Origin: Brevundimonas guildfordensis
GTDB taxonomy: Bacteria; Pseudomonadota; Alphaproteobacteria; Caulobacterales; Caulobacteraceae
NCBI RefSeq assembly: GCF_014836405.1
Contig: NZ_JACSQU010000001.1
Span: forward strand, 496,001-560,000
Reading direction: 5' to 3'
Length of the DNA: 64,000 bases
Part shown: one piece after another, positions 1 to 8,024 of the stretch
How the letters are laid out: each line of letters begins with the position of its first letter
Numbering within the stretch: the stretch's first letter is position 1
Program-made: the position numbers and the translations under genes
Notes under the pieces: model-generated
The model's database searches: none
Told to the model about the DNA's origin: nothing
The model's input: only the letters and a program-made list of their open reading frames with translations

Positions 1-879
1 CATCTGTTGCAGGCCGCGCCCCGGCTCGCCGATGCGCCAGCCAATCGCGCCGTCGCCCTCGCCAAAGTTCAGCAGGCAGTTGGCCGTGCCGCGATAGCCC
101 ATCTTGTGATTGAGGCCCGCAACGCTGATGTCGTTGCGCTGACCGTCAGGCAGCACCTTTGGCACGATGAACAGCGACAGGCCCTTGGTGCCGTCCGGCA
201 AGGCGCCGTCGTCCAGCGGGATCTTGGCCAGCACCAGATGGACGATGTTGTCGCTGATGTCCTGATCGCCGCCCGAGATCCACATCTTGTTGCCCGACAG
301 GCGATAGCGGGCGCCCAGCTCGTCCTCGCCATCGATCACTGCGCGGGTGCGCACGTCCGCCAGGTTCGAGCCGGCCTGCGGCTCCGACAGGCACATGGTG
401 CCGAACCACCGGCCCGCGATCTGGGGCAGGGCGAAGGCCTCGGTCTGAGCCGGCGTGCCGAACTCCGCGATCAGGCGGGCGTTGGCCGTGGTCAGCATCG
501 GATAGGCCGCCGTGGCGATGTTGGCGGCGCCGAAGAAGGCGAACGACGCCGAACAGGCGAGGTAGGGCAGGCCCAACCCGCCCAGATCCTCCCCGAACCC
601 CGCAGAGAACAGGCCAAGCTCTGCGTATTGCTCCAGAGCGGTCCTGATCGCCGGCAGGGTGATCACCCGCCCATCCTCCAGCCGAGGCTCAGCCGCATCG
701 GCCGCCTTGTAGTGGGGCAGGAACAGATCGACGGCCAGGGCTTCTGACAGGTCCAGCACAGCGTCGATGCTCTCGCGGCTGTGCTCGGAGAATGCTGGGG
801 CCTCGAACAGGGTCTCCATCTTCAGCCAGTCATTCAGCATGAAATCCAGGTCGCGACGGACGATCAGCGGATGGGTCAT
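1..879 (-). CDS. Acyl-CoA dehydrogenase, N-terminal part (runs off window start)
   Basis: The reading frame opens with ATG at 879 and is still open at base 1, so 293 residues are visible and the C-terminus lies outside. The middle-domain motif SEPQAGSNL near residue 160 and the following KMWISGGDQD segment are the FAD/substrate-binding signature of acyl-CoA dehydrogenases. The N-terminal segment, with helices before the flavin domain, resembles the long DmdC-like (3-methylmercaptopropionyl-CoA dehydrogenase type) branch, which also fits the complete paralogue at 59696-61480. It should oxidise an acyl-CoA to the 2-enoyl-CoA in the cytoplasm; the substrate cannot be told. A GGAG lies about 11 bases upstream of the ATG. 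It diverges from a GntR/FCD regulator that may control it. Confidence 0.9.
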   Translation of the reverse strand, partial: MTHPLIVRRDLDFMLNDWLKMETLFEAPAFSEHSRESIDAVLDLSEALAVDLFLPHYKAADAAEPRLEDGRVITLPAIRTALEQYAELGLFSAGFGEDLGGLGLPYLACSASFAFFGAANIATAAYPMLTTANARLIAEFGTPAQTEAFALPQIAGRWFGTMCLSEPQAGSNLADVRTRAVIDGEDELGARYRLSGNKMWISGGDQDISDNIVHLVLAKIPLDDGALPDGTKGLSLFIVPKVLPDGQRNDISVAGLNHKMGYRGTANCLLNFGEGDGAIGWRIGEPGRGLQQM

Positions 880-951
880 GCGGTCGGTGCTCCAGGGCGG
901 CGGTCGTGGGCGATCCGGCCATTGGCGGCCTGATCGATGCCTGATAACCTA

Positions 952-970
952 TTGTTGGATTGTTGGACAA
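952..970. promoter_or_regulatory. Candidate operator of the GntR regulator
   Basis: The octamer TTGTTGGA occurs twice in tandem (952-959 and 960-967). The second copy runs into ACAA, giving the inverted repeat TTGT-TGG-ACAA at 960-970. It sits in the 102-base interval between the acyl-CoA dehydrogenase and the regulator, 11 bases before the regulator's ATG. FadR/FCD regulators commonly bind short imperfect palindromes in such divergent intervals. The binding assignment is inference. Confidence 0.45.
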
Positions 971-981
971 AGAGAGTCTAG

Positions 982-1743
982 ATGGCAAATCACCTGAAGC
1001 GTCTGGCGATCCCCAAGGCGTATGAGGCGGTTCACCGGGCGTTGGAGGAGGAAATCCTCAGCGGTCGGATTCCCATGGGCTCGCCTCTGCCGACGGAAAC
1101 GGAACTGGCTGAACAGTTCGGCGTCACGCGGCACACGGTTCGCGAAGGGATGCGAGCGCTGGAACAGAGCGGTCTGGTCCGGCGAGAAGCGGGACGGCGC
1201 CTGCACGCTGTTTTGCCTCATCATGAAGACTTGGCGCCGCGCGGTTCCCGCGCCTTGCTTATGCAGGGTGTGACCTTCCGCGAGTTGTGGGTGGTGGCGT
1301 TGAGGCTGGAGGTCTGGGCGGTCGAGATGGCCGCGCCGCTGATCGACGCGGCTGTCATCGAAAAGCTGGAAGCCAATGTCGCCGCTATGGACACTGCGCT
1401 GTCCGAGGGCCGTTCCATCATCGCCCTCGACGTCGAGTTTCACGCCCTGATCGCTGAGGCCGCCCGCAATCGGGTGCTGCTGATGTCGCGCGAACCGGTG
1501 TCGCTGCTGTTCTATCCGTCGCTGGAAAAACTGTTCCGCCACCCACGGACGGCGGACTTGTCGCCGGCGCGCGTGCTTGAGGCGCACCGGGAAATCCTGG
1601 TTGCGTTACGGCAGGGCGACGCCGTCGCCGCGCGCGACTGGATGGAGCGGCACATCATGGACTTCCGTCGCGGCTACGACCTGGCGGGCATCGACCTGGA
1701 TCAGCCTGTCGACACCAAGGTCGAGCCGTCGACAATGCGATAG
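982..1743 (+). CDS. GntR-family (FadR/FCD subfamily) transcriptional regulator
   Basis: A 253-residue protein with an N-terminal winged helix-turn-helix (about residues 12-75; the segment TETELAEQFGVTRHTVREGM is the classic GntR recognition region) and a C-terminal all-helical FCD ligand-binding domain. The FCD metal-site residues are visible: Asp and His in DVEFHALIAEAARN, His in EAHREIL and His in MERHIMDFR. Such proteins repress catabolic genes and release DNA on binding an acid or acyl-CoA. The divergent acyl-CoA dehydrogenase is the likely target, perhaps with autoregulation through the repeat at 952-970. The usual GxGTFV end of the wing is degenerate here (RRLHAVLPHH). The effector is unknown. 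Confidence 0.9.
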   Translation: MANHLKRLAIPKAYEAVHRALEEEILSGRIPMGSPLPTETELAEQFGVTRHTVREGMRALEQSGLVRREAGRRLHAVLPHHEDLAPRGSRALLMQGVTFRELWVVALRLEVWAVEMAAPLIDAAVIEKLEANVAAMDTALSEGRSIIALDVEFHALIAEAARNRVLLMSREPVSLLFYPSLEKLFRHPRTADLSPARVLEAHREILVALRQGDAVAARDWMERHIMDFRRGYDLAGIDLDQPVDTKVEPSTMR

Positions 1744-1761
1744 GCGGCGTCGAGCGCTGAC

Positions 1762-2709
1762 CTAGATCGGCGCCACGGTCAGTTCGATGAGGTCGGAGTA
1801 GAGCCCCGCCCGGCGTCGCGCCGTTTCGCCCACCTGTAGCTGCAGGTCATACGCGTCCTCGCCCAGCCCGGTGCCCGTGCGGCTCTCGACCTGGCCGCCG
1901 ACGCCAAGGTTGATGGGACGGTTGCCCAGGCTCAGACGATAAGGAACCCACCAGGAGGAGTCCTCGGCCAGGACCAGCCGACCCTTGTTGCGCGAGGAGA
2001 CCGCGACGCGGTAGCCGCCGGTGCTCTTGACCCACACCTGCAATGGCAGGTTGGTCCCGCCCTCGGCCAACTCGCCCAGCTCGATCCGTCCGCCGCCGTC
2101 CGTGCGGATGAAGGCGCCGCGCAGCCCCATCACGGCCGACGGCTGGACGTTGAGCGCAAGCACCAGCAGTTTGTCGACGGTGATCCGATTGTCCTTGGAG
2201 CGGAAGGCGAACTGCACCGTCTGCTCGAACAGGCCGTCCCGGCTGAGTTGATCGACATCGACCTCGAACCGGTAGCGGCGCACCACGCGCGCACCGGGTT
2301 GCAGCGTCATCGCAGCCCCCGGCCGCGACTGCGAGCGACCAACGACCGGGGTCAGGTCAACCGCTGAATATTCGTCGGTCAGGCTGTAGGGCAGGGTCGA
2401 CCACCGGCCGCTCGGCCCAGTGTCGGGCCGCAAGCCGAACGGCAAGCCCCGAGTGTTGACCTCGACCTCGCCATCGCAGGGCGCCTCGCCTTCGTTTGAC
2501 CAGGCGATATCGAAGCTGGCGAAGGCAGCATCGCCTCCATAGGGGTCATAACCGCGGATTTCCCACCGGGCCAACTGCGGCTCGATCCGCAACAGGCAAC
2601 CCGACGACGGCCGGGACGCCTGCGCCGCGGCGGCGCCGGCCGCGGCCAGCGAGGCGATCAGGGCGATGCCGGCTAAGGCTGCCGCCGCACGCTTTTGAAG
2701 AACGCTCAT
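1762..2709 (-). CDS. Chaperone-usher pilus distal subunit / adhesin-like secreted protein
   Basis: A 315-residue exported protein with a Sec signal peptide (residues about 1-29, ending AAAAQA). The mature part has exactly two cysteines (SSGC and EAPC), probably a disulfide, and ends in a hydrophobic alternating strand (LYSDLIELTVAPI) like the closing strand of pilus subunits. It is the last gene of the minus-strand run subunit-subunit-chaperone-usher and begins 2 bases after the usher stop, so it is very likely co-translated with it. Its length, larger than a simple pilin, and its place after the usher suggest a tip adhesin or two-domain distal subunit. I do not recognise a specific family, so the adhesin role is inferred from context. 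Confidence 0.7.
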   Translation of the reverse strand: MSVLQKRAAAALAGIALIASLAAAGAAAAQASRPSSGCLLRIEPQLARWEIRGYDPYGGDAAFASFDIAWSNEGEAPCDGEVEVNTRGLPFGLRPDTGPSGRWSTLPYSLTDEYSAVDLTPVVGRSQSRPGAAMTLQPGARVVRRYRFEVDVDQLSRDGLFEQTVQFAFRSKDNRITVDKLLVLALNVQPSAVMGLRGAFIRTDGGGRIELGELAEGGTNLPLQVWVKSTGGYRVAVSSRNKGRLVLAEDSSWWVPYRLSLGNRPINLGVGGQVESRTGTGLGEDAYDLQLQVGETARRRAGLYSDLIELTVAPI

Positions 2710-2711
2710 GC

Positions 2712-5339
2712 TTAATCTCCCTCGGGCGCAGCGATGTCGACGTGAACGACACGCAGATTGTAGAGGCCGTCATTGTCGGCCGGGACGGTGAAGTCGAAAC
2801 CGCCCCTGGGATCGGTGAACAGTTCAACGCGATAGCGCCCGCCCGGCTTCAACCCCTGGACGGCGAACCGGCCGACGCTATTGGTGAAGAAGGGCTGCGG
2901 TGCAGCGTCCGGCTCGTCCAGGGCGATCACGCGCCCGCCGATCAGCGACAGCGGCGCAGGGCCGGCGGCGCCGCGTCCGGTGACCGAGCCCACCGCGCTG
3001 ACAAAGGCGTCTGACCCGATCTCGAAGGCATAGCCGCTGCGATAGGCCGGCCGGACACGGCGCACGCCTTCGCCGATGTCATAGCCGGGAGGCGCGTCGA
3101 TGACGTCGTAGTAGACGGAATCGTTCACATAGGATCCCAGGTAGGGATACAGCACCGGGCCGAGGGGGCCGCTGGCCGCCGAGTAGCGGCCGTCGCGCAG
3201 CACCTCGCCGGCAATGACCGGACGCCCTTGCAGGCTGGGGTGGCCGTACAGGATAGCGAAACTGTCGGCGACCCGCCGCCCGATGGCCGCCTTGCCGCCG
3301 GCGAAGGCGATGGCCGTCGAGACGCTGGCGGTCGTGACCTGCTGATCGCCAATTGAGCCGAAGTCCTGGCCGTAGCCGGCGTGTGACACCGAGGCGTTGA
3401 AGCGATTGCCGACATAGTCGACGCCGCCCAGCAGGCTGGCGGGACCATCGTCGTAGGTGGCGATAGCCGAATAGCCGAACGATCCGGCCAGGTTCTCCGG
3501 GATCTTGTAGAAGGAGGCCGAAGCGCTGTTCAGGTTGGAATCGTAGCGCGCGTCGGCGCGCACATCGCTGGACGGACGCCAGGTCAGGGCTAGGGTGAAA
3601 CCCCAGCCATCGCGATCGCGGCGGCCGCCGGGCGTATCCTCATACTTGAGGTAGTTCACCCCCGCCTGAGCGCTCCACTGGCGGTTGATGGCGTAGTTGG
3701 CCGTCAGGTCCGAGCGGAAGGAATCGCCCAGCCCGGCGTCGTCCCGCGACTTGTTGTAGGCCAGGCCCACGCTGCCGTAGAGGCGATCAGAGAAGACGCG
3801 GGAATACTGGCCATAGACCTGCCACGCGATGGGGTTGGAGGCGTCGGGGTCCGACAGGGTCGCAAACCCCTCCGACACGTGTTCGAACTGGACCGTAAAG
3901 AAATCCGAGGTGGTGGGGCGGTCGATATAGAAGTCGTAGGCCGCGACCACGGCGTAGCCGCTGCCGGCGGTGTCGCTGTTGCTGACCCCGGCCTGAAGGT
4001 TGAGGCGCGACCCGTTACGCAGGATGAATTGGGTCTGGGCGTTGCCCATCTGGACACGTTCGCTGGCCTGCAGGCCGACCCCCAGGGCGGGCTTGTCGAT
4101 AAAGGCCTTGCGCCAGTAGCCCGTGAAGGCGAGGTCGCCGTCGGAATAATCGGGCTGTCCGAAGCTGGGCCGCCCGGCCACGCCGAAATAGCCGCCATAC
4201 TCATACTCGCCGGGATCCAGGTCGATCGAGTCGATATAGGCGCTGTAGCGATAGGACTGCGAAGCCCCCGAACCGTCGACCACGACGACTTCGAGGTCGT
4301 TGCTCCCCGTCTGCACTGGCAGATTGGACAGATCGTACTGGCCGGGATCCAGGCGCAGTTCGCGCACCAGGGCGCCGTTGCGCAGGATACGCACCGTGGA
4401 TTCGCTCTGCAGCAGCAGTTGCCGGTCCTGACGGAACACGTTCGGCCGATAGGGATCGAAGCGGCGTCGCTGGCGCGTCACCCCCACGCCGCCTACGTCG
4501 GCATACCCCTGCAGACCCCGGAACTCGGGGTTGAGATCGCCGAGGGTCCAGCGCCGGTAGTCCTGGGGCTGGTCAAAGACGAAGCGCGCGTATCGCCGCA
4601 GCCACTCATAGTCGCCCGATCCCAGGGATTCGCGGCCTTGAACCTCCGCCTCCAGCACCAGCCCGCGCCAGCGGCTGGCGCCGTTCAGATAGACGTTCGG
4701 CGCGGGGGCGTCGCCGGTCGCATGGCGATAGCTCCAGGACGCCGCCGCGTTCAGAAAGGCGGAGAAGGGCAGGGGCGCCAAACCCTCCGCCTCGGGATCG
4801 CCGCGCTCGAACAGGACCTCGAGCCGCCGCAGGTTGGGCGCGATGCGGACCACCAGCAGAGACAGCGCCGTCGGATCATACTCGAGGGACACCCCTTGTT
4901 CGGCCAATTCCTCGCCTTCGAAGCCCTGCTGACCGGCCAGACGCGACGCCAGCGCAGCGGACGCCTCGTCGGTAAGCAGCGGCGTGATCAGCTCCAGGAA
5001 GCCGGCTGAATCGACGATAAAGCGGTCGTCGCGGGTCAGCGTCACCGGAACTTCGCCCAGCGGCCGTCTATTGAACGTCAGCGGCGCAGTCAGGGTGATG
5101 TCGCGGTTGTAGGGGTTGATGTCCGGGCGCACGACCGCCGCCGGCTGGTCGCTGGTTTGGGCGGCGGCAGAAGGCGGGCCTGGCGCTTCTGGACTCTGCG
5201 CCTGGGGCGGTTCCTCGAACCGCGGCGGCGCGGTGATGATCGGCGCGTCCTCGTTGAACGGCGCCGCGCCGGCGGGCGCACCGCCGTTCGACGCCAGCAC
5301 CGACGCCAGGATCGCCGTGGGGACGAGGCGCGGCTTCAT
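2712..5339 (-). CDS. Outer-membrane fimbrial usher
   Basis: An 875-residue outer-membrane protein that would form the secretion pore and assembly platform for chaperone-bound subunits. It has a signal peptide (about 1-26), a proline- and alanine-rich linker (about 35-70), an N-terminal periplasmic domain, then a long series of amphipathic aromatic beta strands typical of a 24-strand barrel. A plug-like segment (DPGQYDLSNLPVQTGSNDL) lies near residue 330, and periplasmic C-terminal domains carry FTNSVGRFAVQGLKPGGRY. The length is close to PapC-type ushers plus the linker. I find no cysteine anywhere in it, whereas classical ushers carry a C-terminal cysteine pair. Its ATG overlaps the chaperone stop in an ATGA, so the two are translationally coupled. 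Confidence 0.93.
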   Translation of the reverse strand: MKPRLVPTAILASVLASNGGAPAGAAPFNEDAPIITAPPRFEEPPQAQSPEAPGPPSAAAQTSDQPAAVVRPDINPYNRDITLTAPLTFNRRPLGEVPVTLTRDDRFIVDSAGFLELITPLLTDEASAALASRLAGQQGFEGEELAEQGVSLEYDPTALSLLVVRIAPNLRRLEVLFERGDPEAEGLAPLPFSAFLNAAASWSYRHATGDAPAPNVYLNGASRWRGLVLEAEVQGRESLGSGDYEWLRRYARFVFDQPQDYRRWTLGDLNPEFRGLQGYADVGGVGVTRQRRRFDPYRPNVFRQDRQLLLQSESTVRILRNGALVRELRLDPGQYDLSNLPVQTGSNDLEVVVVDGSGASQSYRYSAYIDSIDLDPGEYEYGGYFGVAGRPSFGQPDYSDGDLAFTGYWRKAFIDKPALGVGLQASERVQMGNAQTQFILRNGSRLNLQAGVSNSDTAGSGYAVVAAYDFYIDRPTTSDFFTVQFEHVSEGFATLSDPDASNPIAWQVYGQYSRVFSDRLYGSVGLAYNKSRDDAGLGDSFRSDLTANYAINRQWSAQAGVNYLKYEDTPGGRRDRDGWGFTLALTWRPSSDVRADARYDSNLNSASASFYKIPENLAGSFGYSAIATYDDGPASLLGGVDYVGNRFNASVSHAGYGQDFGSIGDQQVTTASVSTAIAFAGGKAAIGRRVADSFAILYGHPSLQGRPVIAGEVLRDGRYSAASGPLGPVLYPYLGSYVNDSVYYDVIDAPPGYDIGEGVRRVRPAYRSGYAFEIGSDAFVSAVGSVTGRGAAGPAPLSLIGGRVIALDEPDAAPQPFFTNSVGRFAVQGLKPGGRYRVELFTDPRGGFDFTVPADNDGLYNLRVVHVDIAAPEGD

Positions 5340-6166
5340 TGGCTGAAGCGCACCTTGATCGGCGCATCAGGCGAGAAGGCGACGTTGGTCGGAAGGTAGA
5401 AGGTGCGATCGCCTTTCAGGGGTTCCAGATAGCCGGCGCCCACAGCTTCGTTGACCGTGGAGGCGTCCAGCCGGATCTCGGTGCGCGCGCCGTCGGGACC
5501 AAGGCCCTCGACCCACCAGGTGGCGCCGCTCATCAGGGCGTAGCGGCGTCCGGCGTTGCGCACGCGGACCTCGACGCCGGGAACCTTGGCTGCGGCCGGC
5601 TGGGCGACCGGCTCGCCCGTGCCGCCGACGCTCTCGTCGATGACGGGGGCGGCTGGGGCGGCGTCGATTTCAACCGCCCGGGCGCTGACGACCGAGACGT
5701 CAGCCGTGGCCCCGGGAGGCGCGACGGTGACCAGCGACTTCATATGATAGACGACCTGGACCTGGGCGGCGAGGTCGCCGCTGGCGCCTTCCTCCAGTTC
5801 GACCGGAAGCTGGCGGATGCCGACGTAATAGGCGCGCGACACGTCGATGTCGGGGTCGCCAACCCACTGGACCCGGATCACCTGACGCCCGCGAACGGGC
5901 ACGACGCCCTGAGGGGGGAACACCAGGAAGTCTTCGTCCGCCGGGGTTTCCACCAGCTTCCCGTCCGCGTCGAAGGAGATGCGCGTGATGCGCGTCTCAT
6001 AAGGCAGAGCCTTGGCTGCGAGGTTCTGCACTTCGATCCGGGCCGAGGACCCCGCGCCGCGCGATGAGATTTCGGCGACCATAGGCGATACGCGCATCGC
6101 TTCGACGGCGGTGGCGGTGATTCCCAGGAACAGGGTGGCGGCCAGGACCAGCCCAAGACGGGACAT
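5336..6166 (-). CDS. Periplasmic pilus chaperone (PapD-like)
   Basis: The start is set at the Met that begins a clear signal peptide (MSRLGLVLAATLFLGITATA), 18 codons inside a longer open frame, giving 276 residues. Two immunoglobulin-like domains are expected. The segment YYVGIRQLPVELEEG corresponds to the conserved YRxxFREVP-type strand of PapD-like chaperones, and RVSPMVAEIS at the mature N-terminus matches their first strand. It would bind subunits in the periplasm by donor-strand complementation and deliver them to the usher encoded next. The two genes overlap by 4 bases. Domain 2 carries an alanine/proline-rich insertion (about residues 185-200) that is not usual for the family. Confidence 0.92.
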   Translation of the reverse strand: MSRLGLVLAATLFLGITATAVEAMRVSPMVAEISSRGAGSSARIEVQNLAAKALPYETRITRISFDADGKLVETPADEDFLVFPPQGVVPVRGRQVIRVQWVGDPDIDVSRAYYVGIRQLPVELEEGASGDLAAQVQVVYHMKSLVTVAPPGATADVSVVSARAVEIDAAPAAPVIDESVGGTGEPVAQPAAAKVPGVEVRVRNAGRRYALMSGATWWVEGLGPDGARTEIRLDASTVNEAVGAGYLEPLKGDRTFYLPTNVAFSPDAPIKVRFSQ

Positions 6167-6309
6167 CTTCTTGTGTCGAGGGGGGCGAGGCGCCGCCCGC
6201 TCTTTCAGCCCTGGTCCCATAATGATCCTCCCCGTGGCCCGCTGACTCGTGTACCGATGTCATGCAGAATTCGTGCCACTGATACGCCAATGACCTATTA
6301 ACGGTCGAA

Positions 6310-6334
6310 GCCCGCCCGACAGGGCCGGGCGGGC
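6310..6334 (-). terminator. Hairpin between pilin and chaperone genes (attenuator-like)
   Basis: Nine-base perfect inverted repeat GCCCGCCCG (6310-6318) / CGGGCGGGC (6326-6334) with a 7-base loop, 26 bases after the pilin stop and 144 bases before the chaperone start. On the minus strand it is followed by TTCGACCGTT, only a weak T tract, so partial termination or 3'-end protection of the subunit mRNA is more likely than full termination. Such a hairpin would let the subunit be made in excess over chaperone and usher. Confidence 0.6.
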
Positions 6335-6359
6335 TTCTTCGCGTCTTACTCAGCCGTTT

Positions 6360-7130
6360 TTAGATGGCGGCCAGTTCGATCGTCAGGGTGTCCTGATAGA
6401 CGCCCGAGACCAGCGACTTGGTCGGCACCGGCACGTTGATGTGGACGTTGAAGTGCGACTTCCAGGCGCCCTGAATCTTCACGCCGTCGGCTTGGTTGGT
6501 GTCGACGCTCAGCGTTTGGGTCGTGGCGGTCGCGGAACCGGCGCCGGCGGGAACGCCGGTCCAGCTGGCGTCAACCTTGTAGGGCAGGTTGGCCTGGAAC
6601 TGGGCGCCGTCGAAGGCGCCGGCGTAGTTCGACTTCATGCCGATGGCGCCGTTGTCCTTGGTGATGCGCACTTCGTTGCGGGTGTTGCAGCCCGCGGTGT
6701 TGGTCTCGATCGAGGCGTTGGCCGCGCTGACCATGTCGAAGGCGTCGTCAACGCCGCCGTTGTCCAGCGTGTTGATGCCGATCTGGCCGAAGTTCAGGAC
6801 GGTGTTGATGTTGCCCGAGTAGAAGGAGCAGTCCTGCGAGACTTCGCCCTTCAGCGTGAACTGGGCCGAGTCGTTGCCGGCTGTGCCGCGGTTGTTGGCG
6901 ACGCTGCCCGAGGCCGAGATCCACGAGGCGATTTCGTCGCCGCCGCTGAGAAGGTTGGCCAACTTGCCAGCATTGGCGGCCGATTGGCCACCAAGGAAGC
7001 TTTGGTTGTCGCTGGAGCCGCTGATCAACGGCCCGATGTTGTAGGCGCTCTGGCTAAAGCTGCCGGCCGAAGCGGCGGTTGCGGACAGGGCCAGCGCAGC
7101 GACGCCGGCGATCAGTTGATAGGCTTTCAT
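6360..7130 (-). CDS. Major pilus subunit of the chaperone-usher system
   Basis: The start at 7130 is fixed by a strong GGAGGA ribosome binding site (7139-7144) and a signal peptide MKAYQLIAGVAALALSATA, giving 256 residues. The mature protein is rich in Asn, Ser, Gly and Ala, has exactly two cysteines (EVSQDC and NTAGC) and ends with SGVYQDTLTIELAAI, a closing beta strand like that of spore-coat-U/pilin subunits. The strong ribosome binding site, the hairpin after the gene and its position upstream of the chaperone suggest it is the abundant shaft subunit. It is longer than typical 150-180 residue pilins. The pilin assignment is from architecture and context. Confidence 0.8.
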   Translation of the reverse strand: MKAYQLIAGVAALALSATAASAGSFSQSAYNIGPLISGSSDNQSFLGGQSAANAGKLANLLSGGDEIASWISASGSVANNRGTAGNDSAQFTLKGEVSQDCSFYSGNINTVLNFGQIGINTLDNGGVDDAFDMVSAANASIETNTAGCNTRNEVRITKDNGAIGMKSNYAGAFDGAQFQANLPYKVDASWTGVPAGAGSATATTQTLSVDTNQADGVKIQGAWKSHFNVHINVPVPTKSLVSGVYQDTLTIELAAI

Positions 7131-7285
7131 TTCAGTCTTCCTCCAAGAAGTGCGCAGGATTGCGCCAGTCACACCCGCTTTGGCCGCGCGGCACGCGCCG
7201 AGCTTTCGCACAGTCCGCTCAGCAGCCCGCTGGGGCGCCGGGCGTCCGCTCGACGCTCGTTGTGCTTCACGATCATCGCCGGTCC

Positions 7286-7831
7286 CTACAGCCTCGGCAC
7301 GAGGCTGATCTCCACGGTTTCCCAGTAGCGCCCGGCCAGCAGGCCGGCGCCTTCGGGCTCCATCATCTCTATGTTCAGACGACCGCCGTCGAAGGCGACG
7401 CCGCCGCGGCTCGAGATCACCTGACCGGCCATCAACTGCCGGCTGGTGAAGTCGCCGGTCGCCGCGCCGCCTTGGCCGCCCCGGCCCGGATGCCCGCTTT
7501 CCAGGGGCACGTTGATCGCCAGGCGATAGGCCGCCAGGCCGCTGTACGGGCCCTGGCCGCGCGGCAGGGTCTCATGCGCCAGCCCGCCGTTGGCGGAGCG
7601 CAGATTGATGTCGAAGGGGACGTTGCAGCTCAGGCCGAAGCGTGTCTCGACGGCCAAGCCGCTGCGTCGCAGGTCGCCGAGATCAACGCCGCCCAAGGCG
7701 CCGATGTCGCACTTGGGGGAAATACGGCCGACCGCTTCGAGCACCAGCGCCTTGCGCCCGGCGTCATCAGCCTTGGCCGCCGTTCCCGCTGTGACCAGCA
7801 TCGCGGCTGCAAGCAAACAGGCTGTTCGCAT
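7286..7831 (-). CDS. Spore-coat-U/pilin-like secreted subunit
   Basis: The start at 7831 has a GGGGAG ribosome binding site and a signal peptide (MRTACLLAAAMLVTAGTAAKA); the product is 181 residues. The mature protein has two cysteines (ISPKCDIG and FGLSCNVP), the segment PFDINLRSANGG, and the C-terminal strand AGRYWETVEISLVPRL. These are features of the SCPU (spore coat protein U) family, whose members are assembled by chaperone-usher machinery. It is the first gene of the minus-strand pilus run, 155 bases before the major subunit. It may be a minor or terminating subunit. Confidence 0.8.
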   Translation of the reverse strand: MRTACLLAAAMLVTAGTAAKADDAGRKALVLEAVGRISPKCDIGALGGVDLGDLRRSGLAVETRFGLSCNVPFDINLRSANGGLAHETLPRGQGPYSGLAAYRLAINVPLESGHPGRGGQGGAATGDFTSRQLMAGQVISSRGGVAFDGGRLNIEMMEPEGAGLLAGRYWETVEISLVPRL

Positions 7832-8024
7832 CTGCTCCCCCGGCGAATGTCGCCGCTCCCTCATCTGAGGGCTAAGGAGCACGTTAGGGTTTTGTTAATC
7901 GTCCCCAATATGGGGTATGCAACCAAAGAAAAAATAGTTAATTTGATGATTATTCTTATGAAATTCGCCAGCCAGGTGAATTGTTGCTGCGTAGCCTCAT
8001 AAGGGGGCCGGTGGGGGACGCGGG
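7832..8024. promoter_or_regulatory. AT-rich divergent promoter region of the pilus locus with a palindrome
   Basis: This 193-base interval separates the minus-strand pilus genes from the plus-strand secreted orphan and is much more AT-rich (about 7880-7990) than the rest of the window. It holds the 13-base inverted repeat CCCCAATATGGGG (7903-7915), about 72 bases before the pilus start. It is the natural place for pilus promoters and for binding of the nearby LuxR-type regulator. No convincing -35/-10 pair could be assigned. Confidence 0.5.

Noticed and set aside
3879..5009. 376-codon plus-strand open frame
   Set aside because: Antisense to the usher; no start signal or domain.
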